DNA from: Pictodentalium vernedei | Lineage: Eukaryota > Mollusca > Scaphopoda > Dentaliida > Dentaliidae | Assembly: GCA_031216915.1 (NCBI GenBank) | Contig: CM062289.1 | Span: 446,610,910-446,674,909, forward strand | Reading direction: 5' to 3' | Length of the DNA stretch: 64,000 bases | Part shown: positions 60,701 through 64,000 of the stretch, one piece after another | How positions within the stretch are numbered: the stretch's first letter is position 1 | Layout of the letters: every line of letters starts with the position of its first letter | Notes under the pieces: model-generated | Seen by the model: only the letters and a program-made list of their open reading frames with translations | The model's database searches: none | What the model was told of the DNA's origin: nothing | Translations under genes and position numbers: made by a program

Positions 60701-61162
60701 AATTTTAGCCTTGAGGGCTCAACTCAGATTCTTGGGATAAATTTGTGTTTCCTTGGAATTGTTGTCTCATATGCAGGTATCATATAGCCTACAACGCTGA
60801 AGACAAAGTAATTGTGGCAGTTATTTTCAGTCATGTCTTGGCTGTCAATTCAGGTAGGCAAACTGTTTAATCAGATGTATTGAGGATATGTGAAGATAAA
60901 TCTTATTTTTTTTTCAGCTGGAGAAGAGATGAGAATATTGCAGCAACGACTCGCTGAAACGGAACAACAGATGGCTAGTATTCTGAAAGCTATGCAACTT
61001 GTCCAGAACAAAATTCCTGATGTTACAGAGGGAAAAGCTACTGAGAAAGCTGAGGAGAAAATTACTGACATCACTGAGAATAATGATTCAAAAGTTAGTG
61101 AAAATGAATGTTGTGTATTCAAAGCTCTTGAGCAGTTACATATTGCAATTAAAACATACTGA
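21663..61162 (+). CDS. RIC3: RIC3, acetylcholine receptor chaperone (complete, five exons)
   Basis: RIC3 is an ER membrane protein that promotes folding and assembly of nicotinic acetylcholine receptors and related pentameric channels. Exons 21663-21786, 45263-45351, 50066-50209, 53402-53603 and 60918-61162 join in frame (phases 1, 0, 0, 1) into 267 residues. The order is family-typical: N-terminal membrane segment (~5-21), Pro-rich luminal-type linker (~45-80), the conserved GRGMMGVVLPMYAVGIVLYL block with a second membrane segment (~97-117), a charged region, and a coiled coil (~189-219, EEMRILQQRLAETEQQ). The best-known homologues are longer (~370 residues); this one ends soon after the coiled coil, perhaps as a short isoform. 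No stop or frameshift is seen. Introns are 23.5, 4.7, 3.2 and 7.3 kb and full of transposons. Confidence 0.93.
21787..22607. other. RIC3 intron 1, left part
   Basis: No gene or element was recognised. ORFs here show no protein character. A short inverted repeat (cagtgtttcaaattccactgtg / cagtgtttcctgg) is present at 22065-22100. Confidence 0.35.
22608..22690. repeat. Perfect hairpin
   Basis: ggggtagagcaatcaatatt and its complement flank ccaatgtgcagctccgcggctgcacattg, forming a ~38-bp stem around gctccgcggc. It is the core of a foldback repeat without recognised outer ends. Confidence 0.75.
22915..23068 (+). mobile_element. Start of a Helentron-like repeat (tttagctcaac end)
   Basis: tttttagctcaacttaac, a short inverted echo (gtcaagtatgagctt) and then tggtccgtctgtac resemble the heads of the elements at 54475 and 61212. 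It is soon followed by a family C foldback repeat. Confidence 0.45.
23069..23342. mobile_element. Foldback repeat, family C
   Basis: Ends caagtctggaaataagcag and gcttatttccaggcttg are inverted. The central hairpin is gatgctaccctgcataacagg / ggtagcatt. It is inserted in a tandem-like context (acaggctgtatctcttatcag on both sides, at 23028 and 23334). Confidence 0.7.
23511..23761. mobile_element. Foldback MITE with TACATGGAGAGTG ends
   Basis: Terminal inverted repeats of ~40 bp (tacatggagagtgtattatc, then cacccgcagagtgg) surround a hairpin containing atggacctccgggtt. A half copy lies at 24119-24236. Confidence 0.75.
24119..24236. mobile_element. Half copy of the TACATGGAGAGTG foldback MITE
   Basis: It repeats the left arm of 23511-23640 (tacatggagagcgtattatc ... 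cagccaatggacc) and then stops. Confidence 0.7.
24489..24731. mobile_element. TTAA foldback MITE, family B (well preserved)
   Basis: Tips ttaaccctttacctaacc and ggtaaagggttaa, with a core aacataggttatgacccctc and its complement around ggaacgagctcgttcc. This copy serves as reference for the broken copies elsewhere. Confidence 0.85.
26242..28520 (+). repeat. Tandem duplication of the gag region in DIRS copy 1
   Basis: The block starting gtgatgtcttccaaaagtgt at 26242 recurs at 27389 (offset 1,147 bp) and continues to ~28520. The two units are ~90% similar, with matching ORF remnants (SSSRSIRAASERGPSLVQQH in one, SSSRSVRAASERGPSLVQQH in the other). Copy 2 carries the same duplication. Confidence 0.85.
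26242..28955 (+). pseudogene. DIRS gag-like ORF remnants, copy 1
   Basis: Open stretches at 26355-26750, 26615-27172 and 28512-28877 belong to a gag-like protein: a basic Ser/Arg/Pro-rich N-terminal part (SRHPVARDTRPVDSGRSHKK), an acidic segment (SDDAGSVRSAE), a central part (LSYVDHLTKAL), and the conserved DIRS gag end around 28855-28950 (VRRDAALATSTR, ASVSEKLLFDG). Frameshifts separate the parts, and most of the first section occurs twice. No role beyond the nucleocapsid role assumed for DIRS gag is implied. Confidence 0.7.
29040..29640 (+). pseudogene. DIRS RNase H and connection domain, copy 1
   Basis: Frames give LTQGVPLQLPDPSF, then TIMTDASQTGWG with the first RNase H Asp (GAT at 29104-29106). 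Next come VQILSNNTTVVAYIRNQGG, HIPGRLNVLADSLSRKG (the DSLSR motif), and WERPMIDLFATQLNNQLQTY with SPCPDPRAYAVNALSISWDG, the usual DIRS segment after RNase H. The gag end stops at ~28955 and RNase H starts at ~29050, so the reverse transcriptase that normally lies between is absent. Confidence 0.85.
29890..30888 (+). pseudogene. DIRS tyrosine recombinase, copy 1
   Basis: The N-terminal core-binding part is RYTMRLKWKVFRRWCRDHYV and FDPSIPDIANFLVYLF (29945-30065). The catalytic part ends at 30888: SIARWIQLTICTAY, SAHEVIALSTSWAS, and STFTNFYLRNIE with the nucleophilic Tyr. The Arg of the HxxR box reads Ile (ATA at 30709-30711), where copy 2 has AGA. Stops between 30100 and 30350 also break it. 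It is a dead recombinase. Confidence 0.85.
31497..31565. repeat. Internal complementary region of DIRS copy 1
   Basis: ctgggtcattggtacagtat is the complement of the left tip. The following ttatagtaatttatatattt, through tatacttactaatgaccc, is the complement of the right tip. This arrangement allows the circular intermediate of DIRS replication. Confidence 0.85.
31664..31883. repeat. Right inverted terminal repeat of DIRS copy 1
   Basis: It runs from aatggcgccaatttcggga through the NRF1-like palindrome actgcgcatgcgcagt (31693-31708) to ataaattttttaact. It has diverged from the copy 2 and copy 3 repeats at about ten positions, so it is the older element. Confidence 0.8.
31928..32174. mobile_element. 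Foldback repeat, family F (TTAACTGGT ends)
   Basis: Ends ttaactggttgagtgctag and ctagccttcaaccagttaa are inverted. The central hairpin ttggagagtgcctgtaggca / ctctccaa lies at 32075-32092. Related copies lie at 43156-43400 and 44217-45134. Confidence 0.75.
32290..33650 (-). mobile_element. Tc1-like DNA transposon
   Basis: The transposase remnants are on the minus strand. Imperfect terminal repeats may be cagtatgcaaaaaaagttaa (left) and ctgtatatactactcaaagt (right, complement of 33630-33655), but they are too divergent to fix the ends. Confidence 0.6.
32400..33385 (-). pseudogene. Tc1-like transposase, frameshifted
   Basis: The N-terminal frame (33385-32981) has a helix-turn-helix region: HLSEAEMWQAVGMVAQGATH, then GEALDVHHTVITRAWARFQQ and a GRPR-like VRRHGGGRDRAT. 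The second frame (32980-32600) holds the catalytic core: LFTDESRHCLDHTDRRSR (first Asp), AEHDRYGGGSIMVW, GISWDGHTELCV and LMDDNAHPHVAHAV (second Asp). Past 32600, in other frames, PDLNPIEHVWNEL supplies the final Glu, giving a DD34E-type triad. Frameshifts near 33000 and 32600 inactivate it. It is far better preserved than the copy at 9780-10442. Confidence 0.88.
33654..33966. mobile_element. MITE with TA target duplication
   Basis: Perfect inverted ends cagttaaaactagaagtcct (continuing gtca) are flanked by TA at 33652 and 33967. Inside is a hairpin catggacctccgggtaaccc-type, at 33785-33830. This fits a Tc1/mariner-type MITE. It abuts the Tc1 transposon on its left. Confidence 0.8.
34122..34700. 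mobile_element. Foldback repeat hosting a hAT-like element
   Basis: cacttgcaaactttcatc at 34129-34145 and gatcaaagtttgcaagtg at 34682-34699 are inverted. A hairpin (catggaccactgg / ccagtggtccatg) lies at 34647-34681. The repeat was split by the hAT-like element at 34146-34637. Confidence 0.7.
34146..34637. mobile_element. hAT-like non-autonomous element
   Basis: The 8-bp target duplication ctttcatc is exact (34138-34145, 34638-34645). Tips are tagggctgcacggtattt and the complement of tcatgcagccct. A family A foldback element (34319-34535) is nested inside. The related copy at 53646-54231 has the same nested element, so the insertion predates their spread. Confidence 0.85.
34863..35102. mobile_element. 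TTAA foldback MITE, family A
   Basis: Tips ttaaccctttacccaac and gggtaaagggttaa, with core accatagcatgtgacccctc and its complement. Confidence 0.85.
35234..35478. mobile_element. TTAA foldback MITE, family A (inverted relative to neighbour)
   Basis: TTAA bounds it on both sides. The core is tatatcaagtgacccctctt and its complement around gagctcattgagcttg. It lies 131 bp from the previous copy in the opposite orientation. Confidence 0.85.
35479..35929. other. Unannotated part of RIC3 intron 1
   Basis: No gene, long repeat or element end was recognised apart from a short inverted similarity to the MITE at 33654 (aaggcttctagtttcagct at 35731). Confidence 0.35.
35991..36190. repeat. Left inverted terminal repeat of DIRS copy 2
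   Basis: It runs from atatttttatactgtaccaa to ggcgccattaatcattct, including the NRF1-like palindrome at 36140-36155. Its complement recurs at 42762-42960. Confidence 0.9.
37328..39675 (+). repeat. Tandem duplication of the gag region in DIRS copy 2
   Basis: Units start at 37328 and ~38618 (offset ~1,290 bp). An extra internal repeat of ~200 bp in unit 1 (gactccggacgttcgcatag at 37910 and 38130) explains the greater length. The arrangement is otherwise as in copy 1. Confidence 0.8.
37328..40110 (+). pseudogene. DIRS gag-like remnants, copy 2
   Basis: Short open stretches (SARDAPLYRQSAETAKASSS, SRPMDSGRSHRKYAG, EFPAAMHRK-like) correspond to the gag remnants of copy 1. The C-terminal end is around 39990-40105 (VRRDAALATSTR-like in the plus frame, SFSEELLFDG-like). 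It is more broken than copy 1. Confidence 0.65.
40150..40800 (+). pseudogene. DIRS RNase H and connection domain, copy 2
   Basis: It starts ~100 bp after the gag end, with the same junction as copy 1. The TDAS motif is damaged: the catalytic Asp codon reads GTT (Val, 40241-40243). VVAYLRNQGGT and WERPMMFYL-like fragments follow. Confidence 0.75.
40950..42020 (+). pseudogene. DIRS tyrosine recombinase, copy 2
   Basis: Core-binding remnants (RYSMRLKWRLFRRGVGIIMF) and catalytic remnants are recognisable by alignment with copy 1. The HxxR box keeps Arg (AGA at 41840-41842, HEVR), unlike copy 1, but frameshifts on both sides make the protein inactive. Confidence 0.75.
42599..42685. repeat. Internal complementary region of DIRS copy 2
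   Basis: It holds tatgtctgggtcattggtac (complement of the left tip) followed by tttatagtaatttatatatt and taccaatgacccagac (complement of the right tip). Confidence 0.88.
42762..42988. repeat. Right inverted terminal repeat of DIRS copy 2
   Basis: It begins gaatgattaatggcgccaat, carries the palindrome at 42799-42814 and ends ataaattttttaact. It joins the interrupted MITE at its poly-T stretch. Confidence 0.9.
43156..43400. mobile_element. Foldback repeat, family F, inside a family B MITE
   Basis: Ends ggtagagtgctaaatta and ccagcactctacc are inverted. A hairpin around gggagagtgacagtagacc / ggcactctacc lies at 43218-43255. It is inserted near the right tip of the family B element. Confidence 0.7.
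43554..44012. mobile_element. MITE with TACCGTATTTACTC ends, nested hairpin
   Basis: Inverted ends taccgtatttactctatgta / tacatagagtaaatactgta and a subterminal gggacactctatgatttggg block. A family B-like palindrome (aacatagcttatgatccctc) is nested in the middle. The same composite recurs at 60103-60563. Confidence 0.8.
44013..44216. other. Unannotated part of RIC3 intron 1
   Basis: No element end or coding sequence was recognised. Confidence 0.3.
44217..45134. mobile_element. Foldback repeat, family F, split by a hAT-like element
   Basis: ttaactggtagaatgtgg on the left and actcgaccagttaa on the right match family F ends. The hairpin ttggatagtgccaatgagca / ctatccaa lies at 45036-45063. The insertion 44333-44969 separates the arms. 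Confidence 0.65.
44333..44969. mobile_element. hAT-like non-autonomous element
   Basis: The 8-bp target duplication ctagaaag is exact (44325-44332, 44970-44977). Tips cagggctcaaaataa / cagtgctcaaaataa. A perfect hairpin (ttttgcgatacaagataatc, then aactgcagcctattaggctg) lies at 44388-44455. Confidence 0.88.
45263..45351 (+). CDS. RIC3: RIC3 exon 2
   Basis: 89 nt; the acceptor is ttttgtgtatag|GTAATG and the donor ATGAGG|GTAAACC. It encodes (G)NENQEKPFRPQQVPPMPP and RDGADIRSHMR, the Pro-rich linker between the membrane segments. In-frame joins on both sides support it. It is read from short similarity and phase, so it is a little less certain than exon 3. Confidence 0.85.
45462..45712. mobile_element. 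TTAA foldback MITE, family B
   Basis: Tips ttaaccctttacctaacg and gggtaaagggttaa, with a perfect central palindrome ggaacgagctcgacgagctc region. A partial family B start also lies just upstream at 45389-45425. Confidence 0.85.
46131..46341. mobile_element. Diverged TTAA foldback MITE, family B
   Basis: The right end gttgggtaaagggttaa is intact. The left end (ttaactaactgactaac) and the core (cattgcttgtgccccctcat / gaggggtaattagc) are diverged. Confidence 0.65.
46564..46633. repeat. Hairpin that received the tRNA-type SINE
   Basis: ctgagttccaatgtgttcta and its complement acatattggaactcag form a stem with a short loop. The SINE inserted at its right foot. Confidence 0.7.
46634..47000 (+). mobile_element. 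SINE with tRNA-derived head (SINE2 type)
   Basis: A 14-bp target duplication aactcagggcacga flanks it (46620-46633, 47001-47014). The head has a pol III A box (ggtggctcagtagg) and B box (ggtcctcagttcgaatccc). The body carries cttgggcaagacacttcacc and ctccgggtactccggcttcc, conserved central segments of metazoan SINEs. The tail is ccttaaacatcaataaataa. Body and tail are shared with the 5S-headed SINE at 3951-4347. The clean duplication indicates a young copy. Confidence 0.92.
47158..47685 (+). pseudogene. LINE reverse transcriptase C-terminal fragment
   Basis: 175 codons beginning within the RT thumb. HNLIYGIQIWGNTPATKQIL (the usual YGIxxWG block), then LQKKAVRIIANKKFNSHTDP (LQKKAIRxI block), KRLKILKFNDLYRL, FPKLWNDLD, ending CSNPRCPDCFA. 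It is typical of CR1/jockey-type LINE C-termini. It is a different lineage from the LINE at 16450-20180, with a different tail repeat. The frame is open to its natural stop, but the 5' part is missing, so it is a dead insertion. Confidence 0.85.
47158..48235 (+). mobile_element. 5'-truncated LINE with (ATTGA)n tail
   Basis: It comprises the C-terminal coding part, a 3' UTR and a tail of ttgaa repeats at 48210-48235. It lies in a foldback repeat: ttgaatgggttaatcg-type arms at 47160-47177 and 48297-48315 are inverted. Confidence 0.8.
48236..48925. other. Unannotated part of RIC3 intron 2
   Basis: It begins with the right arm of the interrupted foldback repeat (gaggcctgcggcctcttg hairpin at 48249-48265). 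The rest shows no gene or element boundary. Confidence 0.4.
48926..49770 (+). mobile_element. Repeat family D with ~150-bp internal units
   Basis: It starts tttttagctaaactttac and ends cagtcaagttaagctgcag. The motif aggatgactc recurs at about 49188, 49342 and 49486, with catgatcggtcatccgtgat-type blocks. Its complement is at 10560-11035. Head and array layout suggest a Helentron-like non-autonomous element. Confidence 0.65.
50066..50209 (+). CDS. RIC3: RIC3 exon 3 (second membrane segment)
   Basis: 144 nt, 48 codons, phase 0 on both sides. The acceptor is ttttgtttttgtag|CCT and the donor GTTAAG|GTAAGG. It encodes PGPHPGMRAAADMQKQ, then SGRGMMGVVLPMYAVGIVLY and LVYTLVK. The GRGxMGxxxPxYxxGIxLY pattern is the hallmark of RIC3 and identified the gene. 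Confidence 0.95.
50355..50898. mobile_element. Foldback repeat, family C, with a LINE 3'-end insertion
   Basis: Left part aggcctgaaaataagcag to ~50476, right part ~50777-50898 ending gcttattttctggcttg. The insertion 50477-50776 begins attcagattctttatttacg, the complement of a LINE tail, and is bounded by short attcagatt duplications. Confidence 0.65.
50899..51520. other. Unannotated part of RIC3 intron 3
   Basis: No gene or element end was recognised. Confidence 0.3.
51521..52315. mobile_element. hAT-like non-autonomous element
   Basis: Tips caaggtttccgctag and cagtgtttccgctag (complement of the right end). The flanks share catcatg, a likely 7-8-bp target duplication. It is 795 bp; ORFs inside have no transposase similarity. 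Confidence 0.8.
52321..52530. repeat. Foldback repeat, ~210 bp
   Basis: Almost the whole length is a palindrome: tggacagggcaaaatccaca on the left, then ataattcagagatgatctgc with its complement. The stem apex is aatgaagcaccggg / ccccagtgcttcatt. Confidence 0.75.
52984..53170. mobile_element. TTAA-type foldback element, partial
   Basis: It starts ttaaccctttacctaacata and contains a perfect hairpin (aaaaccatacaaatatggat with its complement, apex agcttgtggagct). The right terminal repeat was not found. Confidence 0.55.
53402..53603 (+). CDS. RIC3: RIC3 exon 4
   Basis: 202 nt; the acceptor is tgttatttatctag|GTT and the donor CAATTA|GTGAGT. It encodes VFNKRDDYKNKRATYQAKDE, a charged Tyr/Asp/Arg stretch (RHQEQQSYDDSRGFGDRVDN) and ILGRNEGHRELEDLM. 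Phases match exons 3 and 5. This cytosolic linker is weakly conserved in the family; the identification rests on position, phase and coding quality. Confidence 0.85.
53646..54231. mobile_element. hAT-like non-autonomous element with nested MITE
   Basis: Target duplication cccgttgt / tccgttgt (53638-53645, 54232-54239). Tips tagggctgcatgatattc and the complement of taccgtgcagaccta. A family A palindrome is nested at 53815-54060, in the same place as in the copy at 34146-34637. It lies 43 bp after RIC3 exon 4. Confidence 0.83.
54240..54474. other. Remnants of foldback and Helentron-like repeats
   Basis: A damaged family B core (gcataggttacgacacttca / gagggatcataagctgtg) is followed by a fragment of the 167-bp-type unit (tatttgggctccatatggga). 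Confidence 0.5.
54475..58547 (+). mobile_element. Helentron-derived (HINE/pearl-like) element with 13-unit array
   Basis: It starts ttttttagctcaccgaaggg, followed by gtccgtcgtcgtcgtccggc, and ends with a stem-rich aggccctgtgggggggctct and cttgtt. The core is a tandem array at 55193-57360, followed by degenerate units to 58300. An internal end-like stem at 57919-57945 suggests two fused or nested copies. No coding capacity. Confidence 0.75.
55193..57360 (+). repeat. 167-bp tandem array, 13 units
   Basis: aatcttcttctccagatcca recurs at 55193, 55361, 55528, 55695, 55862, 56029, 56196, 56361, 56526, 56693, 56860, 57027 and 57194. Spacing is 165-168 bp. Units are ~95% alike, so the array is young or homogenised. 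ORFs in the array are repeat shadows. Confidence 0.92.
58647..59181. mobile_element. hAT-like non-autonomous element
   Basis: An exact 8-bp target duplication gtttcgat (58639-58646, 59182-59189). Tips tagagctgtaggttaacc / complement of aacctacagctcta. The interior has a long inverted repeat (cagaaattcacagaatgaag / cattctgtgaatttc). Confidence 0.88.
59190..59597. other. Unannotated part of RIC3 intron 4
   Basis: No gene or element end was recognised. Confidence 0.3.
59598..59825. mobile_element. TTAA foldback MITE, family A, shortened hairpin
   Basis: Tips ttaaccctttacccaac and gggtaaagggttaa. The right half of the central palindrome lacks ~18 bp. Confidence 0.82.
60050..60098 (+). mobile_element. 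SINE tail fragment
   Basis: catgataagccattgtgcag and ccttaaacaccaataaataa match the tail of the SINE at 46634-47000. Body and head are missing. Confidence 0.75.
60103..60563. mobile_element. MITE with TACCGTATTTACTC ends
   Basis: Same family as 43554-44012, with the same nested family B-like hairpin. Here half of the hairpin (ttccaatgagggatcatgag) is duplicated, and the right flank of the nested element is deleted. Confidence 0.8.
60918..61162 (+). CDS. RIC3: RIC3 exon 5 (coiled coil, stop)
   Basis: The acceptor is tttttttttcag|CTGGAG and the stop is TGA at 61160-61162. It encodes (T)GEEMRILQQRLAETEQQM, ASILKAMQLVQNKIPD, an acidic KATEKAEEKITD stretch and ALEQLHIAIKTY. The heptad pattern marks the coiled coil usual in RIC3. 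No AATAAA was found in the next ~150 bp, so the 3' end is not placed. Confidence 0.88.
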
Positions 61163-61211
61163 TATTTAGGCATAAACATATTCTGCTTTCTCAGGCAGTT
61201 TTTCCTAATTT

Positions 61212-61640
61212 TTTAGCTGTGACTAGCAGCTCTATAAGTGGCAATGTCGGTCTGTCTGTCTGTCTGTCGGTCTGTCTGTGGGTCGGTCGGTCTGTCTGTG
61301 ACCAACGAGTTTCAAAACTCAATAACTTTTGAAATACTTGATGGAATGACTTTATATTTGGCATGTAAGTGTATCTTATTGATGTCTAGCCACTGTTCAA
61401 TGCATGTGTTGTTCCAAATATTTCCACACGCAGGTAAAAAAAATGCTGGGAGTGGGGGGGGGGGGGGGGGGGGGGGGGCAGAATATGTGTTACAAGGGAG
61501 TTGCCTGAGCAACAAGCTTCTTAATGGCTAAAATAGCAAAAACTCATAAGATATACGTCAAACGAGTCTGAGAATTTTCTGTTTGAGCGAGCCTCTGGCG
61601 AGCCCAAACAGAAAATTTGGACGGGTTTCATAAATATTAT
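61212..61640 (+). mobile_element. Helentron-like head with (TCTG)n and long G-run
   Basis: ttttttagctgtgactagca is followed by gtctgtctgtctgtcggtct at 61248-61300 and a G-run at 61454-61478. The layout resembles the heads at 54475 and 22915. It probably lies downstream of, or within, the RIC3 3' UTR. Confidence 0.5.
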
Positions 61641-61739
61641 ATGAGAAAAACACTCATTTCATATTCTATTTATCATATGACACACACACGCACTAATTAG
61701 CCACTTAGTATGAAGTATGACTTCTTAATCCATCACCTA

Positions 61740-61945
61740 ACTTGTGTTGCACACGGCATTTGGAAAAAAACATCCTCGTATAACTAAAAATTTTCATTTT
61801 TTGCTTTCAAAACATGGGTTATGACCCCTCATTGGAATGAGCTCGTCGAAATCGTTCCAATGAGGGGTCATAACCTATGTTTTGGAAGCAAAAAGTGAAA
61901 ATATAAAAGAAAATGAATGGCGTTTTTCTTGTAGGTAAAAGATTA
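61740..61945. mobile_element. Family B-like foldback element
   Basis: Core aacatgggttatgacccctc and its complement, apex atgagctcgtcgaaatcgttc. The terminal repeats are degenerate. Confidence 0.65.
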
Positions 61946-62094
61946 ATACAATATAACACACCCCAAATAGGACAGATAACGTAAATTCTCCCTACTGAAA
62001 TTTTGCAAATGTGACCCAGTTGAATTTTGTTTAGGCAATCAAACTGTCCAGTTTTGAAATTGACCAATGAAAGCTCCCAACTCTAATTATGCAA

Positions 62095-62515
62095 ATTATG
62101 AAAATGTGGCCCAGTTGTATTTTGTTCAGCCAATCAAATTGTCTAGATTTGAAATTGACCAATGAAATTGACGGAAGGCTTTATTTATCACTGATTAATA
62201 TGAAAAAATATCAAATGTTTTAAAGTGAACAAAATGGACCAGTCAAATGATAAATATATAATGTTAACTGGTAGTGAGCTAAATTATTTTTTGAAGACGA
62301 TTTGTAACATCAATATTTTTTTCCAAAGATACAATGCTGCCAGCAAAAAAAAATGTGGCCCAGTTGTATTTTGTTCAGCCAATCAAATTGTCTAGTTTTG
62401 AAATTGACCAATGAAATTGACAGAAGGCTTTATTTATCACTGATTAATATGAAAACAAAATATCAGATGTTTTAAAGTGAACAAAATGGACGAGTCATAT
62501 GATAAAGTTAATTTA
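62095..62515. repeat. Two direct repeats of ~155 bp, 254 bp apart
   Basis: atgtggcccagttgtatttt to gaacaaaatggaccagtca occurs at 62100 and 62354. A family F-like start (ttaactggtagtgagctaa) lies between them at 62264. A related third fragment is at 62010-62060. Confidence 0.75.
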
Positions 62516-62730
62516 TTTACCAGAGAAATTGGCCGCATGTGCCCGCATAATGTACAGACTGAGCAGGTGAAAAAATTTTTTTCAAAAAATTCCAACAAAA
62601 CCATAATTATCATGTAACCCCTAATTGGAACGAGATTGTCAAGCTCGTTCCAGTGAGGGGGCACAATGACATGATATGATATGGTTTTTATGACATTTTT
62701 GGAAAAATGTGAAAAAAAACAATAATTAAA
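62505..62730. mobile_element. Family A-like foldback element, diverged
   Basis: Core aaaaccataattatcatgta and the complement atatgatatggtttttatg, apex ggaacgagattgtcaagctc. The left end ttaatttatttaccagag is degenerate. Confidence 0.6.
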
Positions 62731-62899
62731 ACTAGACTTTATGATTCTGGAGAATCATGGCTTTTCCCGATTAGATTCCATGATTTTTCTTGACCCCATG
62801 TCTGATGAATTGTTTTTAACTGTCTCACTAAAGTTCCTTCATTGATGTTATGAGAAAGGTGAGTATAGTAGTCTCAAATGACTCGGTTTGGGTTTGATA

Positions 62900-64000
62900 A
62901 AAAAATGTTTAGGTAAAACCCATCATTAATGGTAGAATGGGTTAATATCAATATCAGTGTTTCCCTATCAGTTTTGTGTCTGGTAAAAGAAGTTACGTTT
63001 CTCTGTGGCATTTCCATTTGATGTTGTTGGTGTCCAAAAACAGACTATTTCCTCAATTTTTTTTACATTTATCAGCCCATGAAGGGTTAACAAGTGCCTA
63101 CCAGAATAATTGATCCATGCAACTGGTCATATGACACCAAGACCTATCAACGCCATTTTCTCTTGAAAACCCCACAAAATGTTTGTAGAAATCCAGGGAA
63201 AACGATTGTTTTTAAGCTTTTGATGGGTATCCCTGTTAACCTCCCCATCAGGGGTTAACGCTTGGCTTTTTGAATACCTTTATTACTTACAAAAATGGTC
63301 CTCTGTGAATTCCACTTCAAACAAAGGAGATTATGTTTATCTCTCATGTATACATTAGGTGCTGTGCGTGTCTGAAAACAGTCCCATGTTAACAACATTA
63401 CGATGCTTGGCAGCTTGTAGATGGTTAAAAAACGCTCACCGGAGTATTTTGTCCATGCAACTTGTAATGTCACATAAACACCTACGAATAGTCAATTTGT
63501 CTTGAAACCCTACAAGTTACCATTAGGCAAATTCACAGAAAATGGGAATTTAAAGCTTTCAAGGGATATCTCTCTTTAGCCTGCCCAAAATGGGTTAAGA
63601 CGTCGACTTTTGAATACCCTTACTACTTACAAAAATGTTTCCGTATAAATTGTACGCGCGATAAAAGAAGGCACTTTTCTTTGTGGTGTACCCTTTGGGT
63701 GCTGTTGGTGTGCAAAACAGCCCATTTTATCGCAATTTTGACCTTCAGCAGCCCGGGGAGGGTTAACTAATGCTGACCGGAATATTTTGTTTATGCGACT
63801 TGTAATGTCACACCAAGACCTGCAAATAGCCGATTTTTCTTGAAAACCTACAAGATGTTGTTAGAGAAATCCACAGAAAACGGGTATTTTAAGATTTTAA
63901 TGGGTATCTCTCTTTAACCAGCCCAAAATGGGTTAAGACGTCAAATTTTGAATACCCTTACCACTTTCAAAAATATTTTCCGATCAATTTTGCGTCCGAT
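62900..64000. repeat. ~338-bp tandem repeat running off the right edge
   Basis: Related blocks start at about 63084 (gggttaacaagtgcctacca), 63421 (tggttaaaaaacgctcaccg) and 63762 (gggttaactaatgctgaccg). Each is followed by a gtaatgtcacaccaagacct-type segment and tttgaatacccttactactt. Period 337-341 bp, about 75-80% similarity. Confidence 0.8.

Noticed and set aside
60740..60860. Possible extra RIC3 exon upstream of exon 5
   Set aside because: A possible acceptor and donor exist, but including it would break the frame between exons 4 and 5, which join correctly without it.

Overview
This is a eukaryotic, intron-rich, AT-rich animal sequence. It resembles a marine invertebrate genome. Helentron-like elements with tandem cores, DIRS retroelements and a CR1-like LINE with a 2A peptide would suit a mollusc or another lophotrochozoan, but the sequence does not settle the phylum. 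Two host genes can be reconstructed, and nearly everything else is mobile or repetitive DNA.

Host genes. On the minus strand, three coding exons (12169-12206, 8631-8736, 1954-2088) join in frame to give the first 93 residues of CNOT11, a subunit of the CCR4-NOT deadenylase; the rest lies left of the window. Its first exon is present twice (also 12950-12987), in ~310-bp direct repeats that flank a 5'-truncated LINE. On the plus strand, five exons (21663-21786, 45263-45351, 50066-50209, 53402-53603, 60918-61162) join in frame to a complete 267-residue RIC3, the ER chaperone of nicotinic acetylcholine receptors. The two genes point away from each other, with ~8.7 kb between their start codons. 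That interval holds a GC-richer block with CRE-like and NRF1-like sites and a ~160-bp tandem array (13.2-15.4 kb), a fragment of a MULE-type transposase gene (15.6-16.2 kb) and a complete but frame-broken CR1-like LINE (16450-20180).

Mobile DNA. RIC3 intron 1 (23.5 kb) holds two DIRS-type tyrosine-recombinase retroelements (25007-31883 and 35991-42988). A third DIRS is cut by the left edge (1-509). Both internal copies keep inverted terminal repeats, the internal complementary region, RNase H and tyrosine recombinase remnants. Both lack the whole reverse transcriptase at the same point and share a tandem duplication of the gag region, so they look like a non-autonomous lineage. Other elements are two Tc1-like transposons; many TTAA-flanked piggyBac-type foldback MITEs; at least six hAT-like non-autonomous elements, most with clear 8-bp target duplications; SINEs with a tRNA head or a 5S rRNA head on one shared body; Helentron/pearl-like elements with a 13-unit, 167-bp array; and a ~338-bp tandem repeat that runs off the right edge. 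Nesting is deep and often dates the insertions relative to each other.

No rRNA operon, functional tRNA gene, CRISPR or prokaryotic feature is present. The 1-62 kb interval is best read as two ordinary conserved genes inflated by transposable elements.
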